IMG/VR virus record: IMGVR_UViG_3300032080_000020
Coordinates: 1 to 26,112 of that record
Strand: one strand, 5' to 3'
Origin: a virus
DNA length: 26,112 nt
Shown here one piece after another: positions 13,133 through 20,635 of this stretch. Within the stretch, counting starts at the first letter, position 1; each line of letters begins with the position of its first letter. Below the pieces are notes generated by a model. That model did no database searches, was not told where the DNA came from, and saw only the letters and a list, made by a program, of their open reading frames with translations. The position numbers and the translations under genes are program-made.

Positions 13133-13719
13133 CCCTCGACGACACGCCCGACTTCGACGCTGGAGCCGACAAGGGCGATAATGCCCGCCCTCGCTTCTTC
13201 ACCGAGCCCGTCAAGCACAACTACCGTTCGGACACCGAAGGCCGGCCCGTCTTCGAGGACCGCGAGTTTGTGACGATCCTGGTCCCCGGCGACCGAAAGA
13301 CCGAGTGGAGCGGCTACGTCACGGAGGTTCACAAGCGCCGCTGGCCGCGTGAGTACGCCGCCTTCAAAGCCGGCCTGGAGACGCCGACCGAAGGCACGCC
13401 TCTGAAGGAATGGGCGGTCATCACGCGGTCTCAGGTCGAGGAGCTGCGCTTCGCCCACATCCTGACGGTCGAACAACTGTCGGCCCTGCCCGACGACGCC
13501 CTGAACCGGTCTGTGTCCATGGGCGGCTTTGCCCTTCGCGACAAGGCCAAGCGCTGGTTGGAGGCGCAAGCCGGCAACTCACAGACCGAAGCGCTCGCGG
13601 CTGAGAACGACCGCCAGCGTGAGATTATCGCGGACATGGAGCGCAAGTACGCCGCCCTCGCCGAGAGCGTGGCGCAACTGACCGCTCAGCAGGGCCAGCG
13701 AGCCGGAGAGACCGCATGA
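13129..13719 (+). CDS. Virion-operon protein with coiled-coil C-terminus
   Basis: The 196-residue product starts at ATG 13129, overlapping the previous stop. Residues 41-75 (VFEDREFVTILVPGDRKTEW, then KRRWPREYAAFKAG) and 98-145 (ITRSQVEELRFAHILTVEQL...GFALRDKAKRWL) recur in proteins I have seen in podovirus head cassettes, without known function. The second part looks like a helix-hairpin-helix. Residues 150-190 are a probable coiled coil (ALAAENDRQREIIADMERKY). Likely a head-completion or assembly factor; this rests on context. Confidence 0.6.
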   Translation: MTLDDTPDFDAGADKGDNARPRFFTEPVKHNYRSDTEGRPVFEDREFVTILVPGDRKTEWSGYVTEVHKRRWPREYAAFKAGLETPTEGTPLKEWAVITRSQVEELRFAHILTVEQLSALPDDALNRSVSMGGFALRDKAKRWLEAQAGNSQTEALAAENDRQREIIADMERKYAALAESVAQLTAQQGQRAGETA

Positions 13720-14108
13720 CCGCACTAGAGCGCACCATCATGGCCGTTCCGGGTCCGAAGTTCGAGCGGCTCGACGGCGTCGTCATGTTCAAGTTCGTGA
13801 TCGACAGCGGGTCGGTCATTGGTCCCCGTCCCGCGACCAAGACCGATCAAGAGAACCACGCCGAGGCCTGGCGCCTGTTCTGCCTGGGCGATGGCGTTGC
13901 TCCCGTGGACCGGGCCGGTGATGGTGGCGCGTCACTGCCGGCCGAGCCGAGAACCGACCTCCCGGCTTTCACGCCGCCCGAGCCCCCCGTCAACGAGCGC
14001 GACACGCTGCGCCAGGATCTGAAGATGCTGGGCGTGGAGTTCGACGCTCGCTGGGGCGTCCCGCGTCTGAAGGCCGAACTCGAAAAAGCCACGGCGCCGA
14101 AGGCCTAA
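13716..14108 (+). CDS. Small phage protein with HeH/LEM-like C-terminus
   Basis: The 130-residue product overlaps the previous stop (ATGA at 13716). An ATG at 13740 is possible too. The N-terminal half has beta-strand character (LDGVVMFKFVIDSGSVIGPR). A Pro-rich linker (73-93) leads to residues 94-126, RDTLRQDLKMLGVEFDARWG then VPRLKAELEKA. This is the two-helix 'LKxxLxxLGIxYDxRWGxxKLKxxLE' pattern of HeH/LEM-like DNA- or protein-binding modules in phages. Its role in the virion is unknown. Confidence 0.6.
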   Translation: MTALERTIMAVPGPKFERLDGVVMFKFVIDSGSVIGPRPATKTDQENHAEAWRLFCLGDGVAPVDRAGDGGASLPAEPRTDLPAFTPPEPPVNERDTLRQDLKMLGVEFDARWGVPRLKAELEKATAPKA

Positions 14109-14112
14109 GCCC

Positions 14113-14817
14113 ATGACCATGCTGTCGATCATCCAGGACACGGCCGACCGGATGGGCATCCCCCGTCCGACCTCGGTCATTGGCTCGACCGACACGCAGG
14201 TTCGACAGCTACTGGCGCTCCTCAACGAGGAAGGGGAGGATCTTGCCAAGCGCGGCCTGTGGCAGTCGCTGACCAAGGAACACACCTTCGTCACCACGGC
14301 CACGCCGACCCAGACTGACACGCCAGTCCCAGACGATTTGGACCGGTTCATCGACGACAGTTTCTTCAACCGCACCCAGGTCCGAAAACTCCGCGGCCCA
14401 ATCACGCCTCAGGCGTGGCAGGCGTTCCAAGCTCAACCGCTCTACAACCTCGTCTATCTGGCCTTCCGCGAGCGTGACGGCGCGTTCCTGATCACCCCGA
14501 CCCCGCCGGCCGGCAACACGATCGCTTACGAGTACGTCAGCCTCAATTGGGCGCGTTCGAGCGCAGGCGTGGAGAAGGCCAGTTTCACGGCCGACGACGA
14601 CACCTCGTACCTGCCCGAAGATCTGATGAAGTCTGGCCTTCGTTGGCGCTGGAAGCAGGCCAAGGGTCTTCCCTACGGCGAGGACATGGAGACCTATGAA
14701 CGGTCGGTCCTGAAGCAACTCGGCCACGATGGTGGCGCGCGCGCCCTCAACATCACGGGCCAGGAACTGATCTTCCCCTACGGCGTGAACCTGCCGGAAG
14801 GCGGCTTTGGCCTGTGA
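14113..14817 (+). CDS. Head-tail connector, P22 gp4-like tail accessory factor
   Basis: The 234-residue product is mostly helical at the N-terminus (IIQDTADRMGIPRPTSVIGS, then DTQVRQLLALLNEEGEDLAK). A beta-rich middle follows (AFLITPTPPAGNTIAYEYVS), then a helical stretch (LMKSGLRWRWKQAKGLPYGE). This architecture, and the fact that the gp10-like gene comes next but one, fits the P22 gp4-like adaptor family that binds below the portal. It lacks muralytic motifs. The call rests on layout and pattern memory, not on a single diagnostic motif. Confidence 0.65.
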   Translation: MTMLSIIQDTADRMGIPRPTSVIGSTDTQVRQLLALLNEEGEDLAKRGLWQSLTKEHTFVTTATPTQTDTPVPDDLDRFIDDSFFNRTQVRKLRGPITPQAWQAFQAQPLYNLVYLAFRERDGAFLITPTPPAGNTIAYEYVSLNWARSSAGVEKASFTADDDTSYLPEDLMKSGLRWRWKQAKGLPYGEDMETYERSVLKQLGHDGGARALNITGQELIFPYGVNLPEGGFGL

Positions 14818-15041
14818 GCGACTATCAGGTCCCGATCCGCCAAAGCCCCGAGAACTTCCGCAAGACGCTCAACGCGATCCTGCTTCGCCTGGAAGAGCGT
14901 GTGACGGCGCTGGAGGACACTCAGCCAGGCTTGGGCTCGGCGTTGCCTGCCTCCGCGCCTGAAGGCCGCTTCTTCACCGAAACGGGCCTCGTCACCAACA
15001 CGCTCTATCAGCGCATCAATGGGAACTGGGAGGCCGTATGA
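14814..15041 (+). CDS. Small tail-region protein (75 aa), GTG start
   Basis: GTG 14814 overlaps the connector gene's stop. The 75-residue product begins MSDYQVPIRQSPENFRKTLN, followed by a short coiled coil (AILLRLEERVTALED, about 21-35). It ends with a beta-like segment LYQRINGNWEAV, reminiscent of the 'LYxKxNGxW' motif at fibre and tail-protein ends. It is probably a small virion component or trimeric adaptor. No established family is recognised. Confidence 0.55.
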   Translation: MSDYQVPIRQSPENFRKTLNAILLRLEERVTALEDTQPGLGSALPASAPEGRFFTETGLVTNTLYQRINGNWEAV

Positions 15042-16669
15042 GGCAGGCGGTCCAACAGAACAGGTCCAGGGGCCAGAAAGCCGTCGCCAGGGCTGTCCCG
15101 GCGCCCGTTGGAGGGTGGGACACCGAAAGCCCGCTGGCCAACATGCCCAAGCAAAACGCGGTGATCCTGGACAACTGGATTCCGCGTGCCGGCTACGTCG
15201 AGCTTCGTCGTGGATACCGTGGCCACGTCAACGGAACCTCCGATCCCGTCGAGGCGATCATTCCTTGGCGAGGCGATGCTTCGGGAGACAAGATCTTCGC
15301 GTGCGCGGGAACCGACATCTACGACGTGACCACGGCCGGCCCGCTTGGTTCGGCGGTCTACGCGAGCGCGACAAGCGCAAGGTGGCGATCGACCCAGTTC
15401 GCCAACGACGCTGGAGCCTTCGCCATCGCCGTCAATGGGGTCGATACCCCGCTCAAGTACGACGGCACGAGCTTCACGACGACCGCGATTACCGGCTCGT
15501 CCGGCTCAATCACGCTGGACCCGCAAGACCTTGACCATGTGATGGCGCACAAGCGCCGCCTGTTCTTCACCGAGAAGGGCACGCTGAGGGTCTGGTATCT
15601 CGCGGTACTGGCCATCGCCGGGGCATCTGAGCTTCTCGACCTCGGCGGGATCTTCGACAAGGGCGGCCATCTGATGGCCGAAGGGACGTGGTCGCTAGAC
15701 GGCGGACAGGGCATGGACGACATGGCCGTGTTCGTCACCTCGGAGGGCCAACTTGCCGTCTACCAGGGCACGGACCCTTCGGACGCGGACAACTGGTCGC
15801 TGGTGGGCGTCTACAGCGTTGGTAAGCCTGTAGGCGACAACTGCCTGATCAAGTGGGGCTCGGACCTGGCGGTTATCACCCAGGACGGCGTCATCCCGCT
15901 TTCACAAGCCCTGAACAAGGACCGAGCCCAGCAGAAGGAAATCGCGATCACCGCCAAGATCGCGACAGGGTTCGCCGAGGCGTGGGGCAGCTATGGATCG
16001 CTCTATGGCTGGTCGGGCTTGACCTATTCCGGGCGAGGTTCGCTGGCGATTTTCAACGTGCCCACGGCTGAGCTGACGAGCGCGGTGCAGTTCGTCCAGT
16101 CGATCCAGACCGGGGCGTGGTGCAGGTTTACCGGCCTGAATGCGGTCTGTTGGGAAACGGCGAACGATGAGATCTATTTCGGAGGCGAGGGCGGGGTCTA
16201 TCAGTGGGACATCACCGCTTCTGACAATGGCGAAACGATCGTCGCCGATGTGAAGCCGGCCTTCAACAACTTCGGGTCAAACACCGAAAAGCAGTTCACC
16301 ATGATCCGCCCGCTGATCAAGGCGCCGGCGATCATCAATCCGGCCCTCGAAGTCCTGGCGGACTACCGCGAGGCCGTTCCCACCGCGACAACCACGATGG
16401 TGACGCCGGATAACCTGACCAGTAGCGACGGCATTCGCTACGACTGGTCCAGCGCCACGGCTGTCGGATATGTCGCGACGCCCCGGATGCGGATCTCGGT
16501 TCTTGGCCTGAACGACGCCAACCTGATCGCGATCGACGTCGATCTGTCGGACCTTCTCATCGACACGGCTGGCGGCGACTTCATCCTGATCTATCCCGAT
16601 CTGCCGTTCGACATCGAGGTTCGGCTGATTGGCTTCGATGTGATGTTCATCCCTGGGGGGCAGCTTTGA
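15038..16669 (+). CDS. P22 gp10-like tail hub / DNA stabilisation protein
   Basis: The 543-residue product overlaps the previous stop (ATGA). After a basic N-terminus it has VGGWDTESPLANMPKQNAVI (24-43), then LDNWIPRAGYVELRRGY (44-60), the typical opening of these phage tail proteins. Repeated blade-like strand patterns follow (KIFACAGTDIYDVTT, FAIAVNGVDTPLKYDG, DMAVFVTSEGQLAVYQGTDP, EIYFGGEGGVYQWDI), pointing to a beta-propeller as in P22 gp10, which closes the portal vertex. The C-terminus is a separate beta domain ending FIPGGQL. Length compares well with gp10 (about 470). Confidence 0.75.
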   Translation: MRQAVQQNRSRGQKAVARAVPAPVGGWDTESPLANMPKQNAVILDNWIPRAGYVELRRGYRGHVNGTSDPVEAIIPWRGDASGDKIFACAGTDIYDVTTAGPLGSAVYASATSARWRSTQFANDAGAFAIAVNGVDTPLKYDGTSFTTTAITGSSGSITLDPQDLDHVMAHKRRLFFTEKGTLRVWYLAVLAIAGASELLDLGGIFDKGGHLMAEGTWSLDGGQGMDDMAVFVTSEGQLAVYQGTDPSDADNWSLVGVYSVGKPVGDNCLIKWGSDLAVITQDGVIPLSQALNKDRAQQKEIAITAKIATGFAEAWGSYGSLYGWSGLTYSGRGSLAIFNVPTAELTSAVQFVQSIQTGAWCRFTGLNAVCWETANDEIYFGGEGGVYQWDITASDNGETIVADVKPAFNNFGSNTEKQFTMIRPLIKAPAIINPALEVLADYREAVPTATTTMVTPDNLTSSDGIRYDWSSATAVGYVATPRMRISVLGLNDANLIAIDVDLSDLLIDTAGGDFILIYPDLPFDIEVRLIGFDVMFIPGGQL

Positions 16670-17181
16670 GCCGGATACTCGTCGGCATGAATGACTTTGT
16701 CGCCCACTGGACAGCCGAGCGGATACCGTTCGTCGGCGTGGGCGACAACTTCGGTCCGTGTTCAACAATGGGGGTGCTGGATTCGGAAGGCCTGATGGCG
16801 GCCGGAGCTGTCTACCACGCCTATCGTCCCGCATTCCGAGGCCTTGAGATTTCCTTTGCGATGCGGCCCGGCTTCTACCTGTCTCGGAGCGCCATTAGCG
16901 CGCTGCTGAGGTACCCTTTCGCAGAGCTAAATTGTGTCCGTGTAACCGCCGTGACACCGCTCAGAGCGACCAGCACCCGGCAGTTCCTTGAAAAGCTAGG
17001 CTTCAAGAGGGAGGGCGTGCTTCGGCGCGCTTTCGGGACCGATGATGCGGTTGTCTACGGAATGCTTGCGAAAGAATGGGCGCGAAGCCTGTTCAACGTC
17101 GAACGTCGGCGAGATGTCCCCCCGCTGCGCGCGGCTGGCCTAAGACATGGGCAAGTCCACCAAGACCATAGCGCCGCCTGA
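16666..17181 (+). CDS. GNAT-like acetyltransferase-fold phage protein
   Basis: TTG 16666 overlaps the previous stop (TTGA) and is preceded by a G-run. ATG 16687 is an alternative. The product of 171 residues ends its fold with KLGFKREGVLRRAFG (110-124) and DDAVVYGMLAKEW (126-138), the standard C-terminal GNAT pattern. TSTRQFLEKLGF is the acetyl-CoA-proximal helix. The canonical pyrophosphate-binding loop (Q/RxxGxG/A) is not obvious, so activity is uncertain. Similar GNAT-like proteins appear in P22-like tail clusters. The last 35 bases overlap the next gene. Confidence 0.7.
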   Translation: MSRILVGMNDFVAHWTAERIPFVGVGDNFGPCSTMGVLDSEGLMAAGAVYHAYRPAFRGLEISFAMRPGFYLSRSAISALLRYPFAELNCVRVTAVTPLRATSTRQFLEKLGFKREGVLRRAFGTDDAVVYGMLAKEWARSLFNVERRRDVPPLRAAGLRHGQVHQDHSAA

Positions 17182-18601
17182 TCCGGTTCAGACCGCGAAC
17201 GCGCAAGCGGCGGCGAACACGGCGACCGCGCAAGAGCAACAGCGCCTCAACATGATCGGGACTGCGGGACCTGACGGGACCGTCAAGTATGTCGCCGATC
17301 CGACCCAGCCCGGCGGCTACACCCAGACCACCACACTCAGTCAAGGCCAGCAGCAGCTCTATGACCAGGGCAACGCCGCCCAGAACGCGGCGCTCGGCGT
17401 CGCTAACCAACAGATCGGCCGCGTCGGTCAGGCCTTGGGTCAAACCCTGAACACCAACGGCCTGCCGGCGCTCTCTGGCGGCTATCAGGTCCAGCAGGCG
17501 AATGGCGGCCCGATCCAGAACCAAATCGCCAGCGCCGGGCAGATTCAGAACGGCTTCAATCCTGGTCAGGCGTTGCAGTACGACTTTAATCAGGGCCAAG
17601 CGGTACAGGGCCAGGTTGGCGGCAATCTCGACACGGCGCGTCAGCAGGCGATCGACGCGACCTATGGACAGGCCACGTCGCGCCTTGACCCGCGTTTCGC
17701 ACAGCAAGAGCGCAGCCTGGACGCCAAGCTCGCCAACCAAGGCCTAGGCATCAACTCGGCCGCCTATCAGAACGCTCAGGACGCCTTTGGGCGCGAGAAG
17801 ACCGACGCCTATAATCAGGCGCAGTACTCGGCCATCGGCGCCGGCGAAGACGCGGCCAACGCGCTGTTTGGTCGGCAGCTCAATCAAGGCCAGTTCGCCA
17901 ACGCGGCGGCTGGGCAGCAGTACAGCCAGGGCCTCGGCGCGGCGCAGTTCCACAATGCCACTGCCGGCCAGGACTACGGGCAGAACCTTGGCGCGGCGCA
18001 GTTCGCCAATCAGGCGCAGCAACAGCAGTTCGGGCAAAATCAAGCGCAGTTCGACGCGGCCAACGGCGCCCAAAACCAGGGCTTCCAGCAGTCGCTCGCG
18101 AATGCCCAGATCGCCAACCAGGGGGCGCAAGGCAACGCTCAGTTTGGCAACGAGGCCCGCAACCAGGGTCTGCAAGAGCGTGCCTATATCCAGAACCAGC
18201 CGTTGAATCAGTTCAACTCGCTGATGTCGTCTGGCCAGGTCTCGACGCCGCAGGGCATCCAGTACAGCCCCACGCAGGTTGGCCAAACCGACGTACTGGG
18301 CTCCTACGCGCTGAACCAGCAAGCCCAGCAGGCCAACGCCAACCGCGCCGCTCAGGCTAATTCCGGCATGATGGGCGGTCTTTTCTCGCTCGGGTCGGCG
18401 GCTCTGATGTCCGACGTTCGGCTGAAAAAGAACATCGAGCGTGTCGGCAGCTTGAAGCCTGGGATCGACCTCTACGCCTACGAATACGTTTGGGGAGGAG
18501 GCCCGCGCGTCGGGGTGCTGGCCCAAGAGGTGGCGGCGATCAATCCAGCGGCGATCGTCATGGCCGGCGATCACATGGCCGTTGACTACGCGAGGCTCTA
18601 G
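17147..18601 (+). CDS. Gln/Asn-rich virion protein with S74 chaperone end
   Basis: The 484-residue product is dominated by Gln, Asn, Ala and Gly over residues 60-400. Residues 237-326 form 18-residue repeats. The C-terminus MSDVRLKKNIERVGSLKPGI (421-440) is the S74 intramolecular chaperone signature, with Ser422 and Lys427 as the self-cleavage pair spaced as in endosialidases. It ends HMAVDYARL, the usual terminus of the short version. S74 domains trimerise fibres and then cut themselves off. I infer a trimeric tail or needle-type component, though such a low-complexity shaft is unusual. Start ATG 17147 lies inside the GNAT gene end. Confidence 0.75.
   Translation: MGKSTKTIAPPDPVQTANAQAAANTATAQEQQRLNMIGTAGPDGTVKYVADPTQPGGYTQTTTLSQGQQQLYDQGNAAQNAALGVANQQIGRVGQALGQTLNTNGLPALSGGYQVQQANGGPIQNQIASAGQIQNGFNPGQALQYDFNQGQAVQGQVGGNLDTARQQAIDATYGQATSRLDPRFAQQERSLDAKLANQGLGINSAAYQNAQDAFGREKTDAYNQAQYSAIGAGEDAANALFGRQLNQGQFANAAAGQQYSQGLGAAQFHNATAGQDYGQNLGAAQFANQAQQQQFGQNQAQFDAANGAQNQGFQQSLANAQIANQGAQGNAQFGNEARNQGLQERAYIQNQPLNQFNSLMSSGQVSTPQGIQYSPTQVGQTDVLGSYALNQQAQQANANRAAQANSGMMGGLFSLGSAALMSDVRLKKNIERVGSLKPGIDLYAYEYVWGGGPRVGVLAQEVAAINPAAIVMAGDHMAVDYARL
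17855..18124 (+). repeat. Five 18-residue (54-base) degenerate tandem repeats
   Basis: Residues 237-326 of the S74 protein divide into five units of 18 residues with the pattern xxxx-[FY]-x-Q-x-L-xxx-Q-F-x-N-xx. The best pair is AGQQYSQGLGAAQFHNAT (255-272) and AGQDYGQNLGAAQFANQA (273-290). At the DNA level the 15-mer GGCGCGGCGCAGTTC recurs 54 bases apart near 17936 and 17990. The units fade at both ends. Confidence 0.6.
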
Positions 18602-20635
18602 ATGGCGACGAACCCGGTTCCCGCCAACATCGCCGCCGCGCTCCGCTATGGGCCGCAGACGCAATCGAGCCTGCGCCGTTCCCAGTATCTGACCAATGCG
18701 CTTCAGCAGATGCAGGAGACTGGCGGCCAGAACATTCAGTCGGGCGGCGAGTTGGCTGCCAAGCTGCTAGCAACGGCCATTCTCAGCCGCCAGAGCAAGA
18801 AGGCTGACGCGAACGCGGTTTCGGCTCTGAAGGCTGATCAGGATAGTGAAACCTCGGCGCTGGTCGCGGCTCTGCGCCCGAAGCCCCAGCCTCCCGAGAC
18901 TCAACCTGTCGCGCCGGCCTCTCAGCCTCAAGTGCAGACCCTGCCGCAACAGCCGGTGGCCTTGCCGAACGCCCAGCCCGCTCCCGCGCCCGTGTCGCAA
19001 CTGACGGTGAACCCGGATATCGACAAGTTGGTCCGCACCGTTTGGGGCGAGGCCCGCGGCGAAGATCCTGTGGGCCAACTAGGCGTTGCCAACGTCGTGA
19101 TCAACCGCGCCAAGAAGGGCGGCAAATCGGTCAGTGACGTCGTGCTCGAGCGCAATCAGTTCGAGCCGTGGGGCAATCCCAAGACCCGCGCGGAGCTGGA
19201 GGCCCTTTCGCCGGACAGTTCAGACTATCAGCGCATCCTCGCCAACATCGCCCCAGCCCTGCAAGGCCAGGACGTGACGGGCGGCGCTGATCACTTCTAT
19301 AGCCCCACGGCGCAACAAGCCGCCGGCCGCACCCCGCCGAAGTGGGACAATGGTTCGGGCGTCGATCACGGACGTCACCGGTTCTTCAATCTCGGATACG
19401 GCGGCCAAGGAGCGCATGAGCGCCAAGCTCCGAGCGAGATCTTCCAGCCGCCGCAACAGCAACAGCCTCCGGTGAACGTGGCCGCGAACGGCCAGGTCGA
19501 TCCGTCGATGCTGCAAGCCTCCGCTCCTGTCGGTCCCTCCGGGGGCGGAGCAGCGCCCGCCGCGCCATATGCTCCCCAAGCGGCTGCGGCGGGCGCTGTC
19601 CAGTGGCCAACCTATCAGCCGACCGAGCAGGAAATCGGATACATCCAAGGCCTTTTGCAAGATCCTCGTCGGCATGACGAGGGGGTGTCTGAGGCTCGAA
19701 AGCTCCAGGCCAAGATGGCCCAGCCGGTTGAAGCAGACATTCAGACAATCAACGGTGTCCCGTTCTATGTCTCGAAGGTTCCGGGACAGGGCGGCCAGCC
19801 GGTGATGATCCCCGTGCCGCAAGGCGCCATGACGCAAACGATGGGCGCTCAGGAAGCTGGGCTGCCTAGCGCGCCGCAAGGGGCCTATGTGCAGCGCGAT
19901 CCGTTGGGGAACCTCAAGGAAGCGCCGTATGCGCCTCCCGAGGGCTACAATGCAGGCCCGAACGGCTATTCGCCTATCCGAGGTGGCCCAGCCGATCCCA
20001 ACGCGCCACAGAAGCCGCCGAGCGGCTATCAACTCCAAGGTCAGCAGTACGTGGCCATTCCTGGCGGGCCGGCCGACCCGACCTCGGCGGCGAACACCGT
20101 CTCGAACGAGGGCGCGCTTCGCAAGGAATACGAAGGCCAGGGCCTGCTTCCCTACATCGCGGCCCGGAACGGCTACGAGAAGGTTCTACGCGCGGCGGCC
20201 GACAATAGCGGCGCGTCGGATATCGCCCTGATCTTCGGCTTCATGAAGACGCTCGATCCGACCTCCACGGTTCGTGAGGGCGAATTCGCGACGGCGCAGA
20301 ACTCCGGTTCGGTCGATCAATCGCTGGCGAACCTCTATAATCGCGCCCTCAAGGGCGAGCGCTTGCAGCCAGGCCAGCGCGCCGAGTTCGCCAGGACAGC
20401 ACAAGGTCAGTTCGCCGTGGCCCAAGATCGGTTTGACCAACTGAACCAGCGCTATCAGGGGATTTCGCAGGCCTATGGGTTCGATCCGAAGCGGATCGTG
20501 CAGCAATTCCCAGCGATCGGTTCGGGTACTCAAGCGCAACGTGGCGCGCCTGCGCCCAATCCCGCCGTAGTCGCCACGCCAGGCACGCGTGAAGCGGCGA
20601 TGGCTGAAGCACGTCGTCGAGGCCTGATCAAATGA
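18602..20635 (+). CDS. Virion protein with SleB-type cell wall hydrolase domain
   Basis: The 677-residue product starts immediately after the S74 gene stop. Residues 138-263 are a Hydrolase_2/SleB domain: VRTVWGEARGE (144-154, catalytic Glu150), GVANVVINRAK (161-171), QFEPW (186-190), ADHFYSPTAQ (229-238) and GRHRFF (257-262). Such domains cut peptidoglycan. The flanks are Pro/Gln-rich, and residues 505-620 are helical. The N-terminal SQYLTNALQQMQE (27-39) matches the small protein at 5677-5940. No signal peptide is seen, so it is probably carried in the virion and opens the cell wall during DNA injection, not a free endolysin. Confidence 0.8.
   Translation: MATNPVPANIAAALRYGPQTQSSLRRSQYLTNALQQMQETGGQNIQSGGELAAKLLATAILSRQSKKADANAVSALKADQDSETSALVAALRPKPQPPETQPVAPASQPQVQTLPQQPVALPNAQPAPAPVSQLTVNPDIDKLVRTVWGEARGEDPVGQLGVANVVINRAKKGGKSVSDVVLERNQFEPWGNPKTRAELEALSPDSSDYQRILANIAPALQGQDVTGGADHFYSPTAQQAAGRTPPKWDNGSGVDHGRHRFFNLGYGGQGAHERQAPSEIFQPPQQQQPPVNVAANGQVDPSMLQASAPVGPSGGGAAPAAPYAPQAAAAGAVQWPTYQPTEQEIGYIQGLLQDPRRHDEGVSEARKLQAKMAQPVEADIQTINGVPFYVSKVPGQGGQPVMIPVPQGAMTQTMGAQEAGLPSAPQGAYVQRDPLGNLKEAPYAPPEGYNAGPNGYSPIRGGPADPNAPQKPPSGYQLQGQQYVAIPGGPADPTSAANTVSNEGALRKEYEGQGLLPYIAARNGYEKVLRAAADNSGASDIALIFGFMKTLDPTSTVREGEFATAQNSGSVDQSLANLYNRALKGERLQPGQRAEFARTAQGQFAVAQDRFDQLNQRYQGISQAYGFDPKRIVQQFPAIGSGTQAQRGAPAPNPAVVATPGTREAAMAEARRRGLIK

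Noticed and set aside
17744-18664. Reverse-strand frame of 306 codons opposite the Gln/Asn-rich gene
   Set aside because: Leu/Arg/Val-rich composition is the complement of Gln/Asn/Ala codons; no motif, and the forward frame ends in a clear S74 signature.
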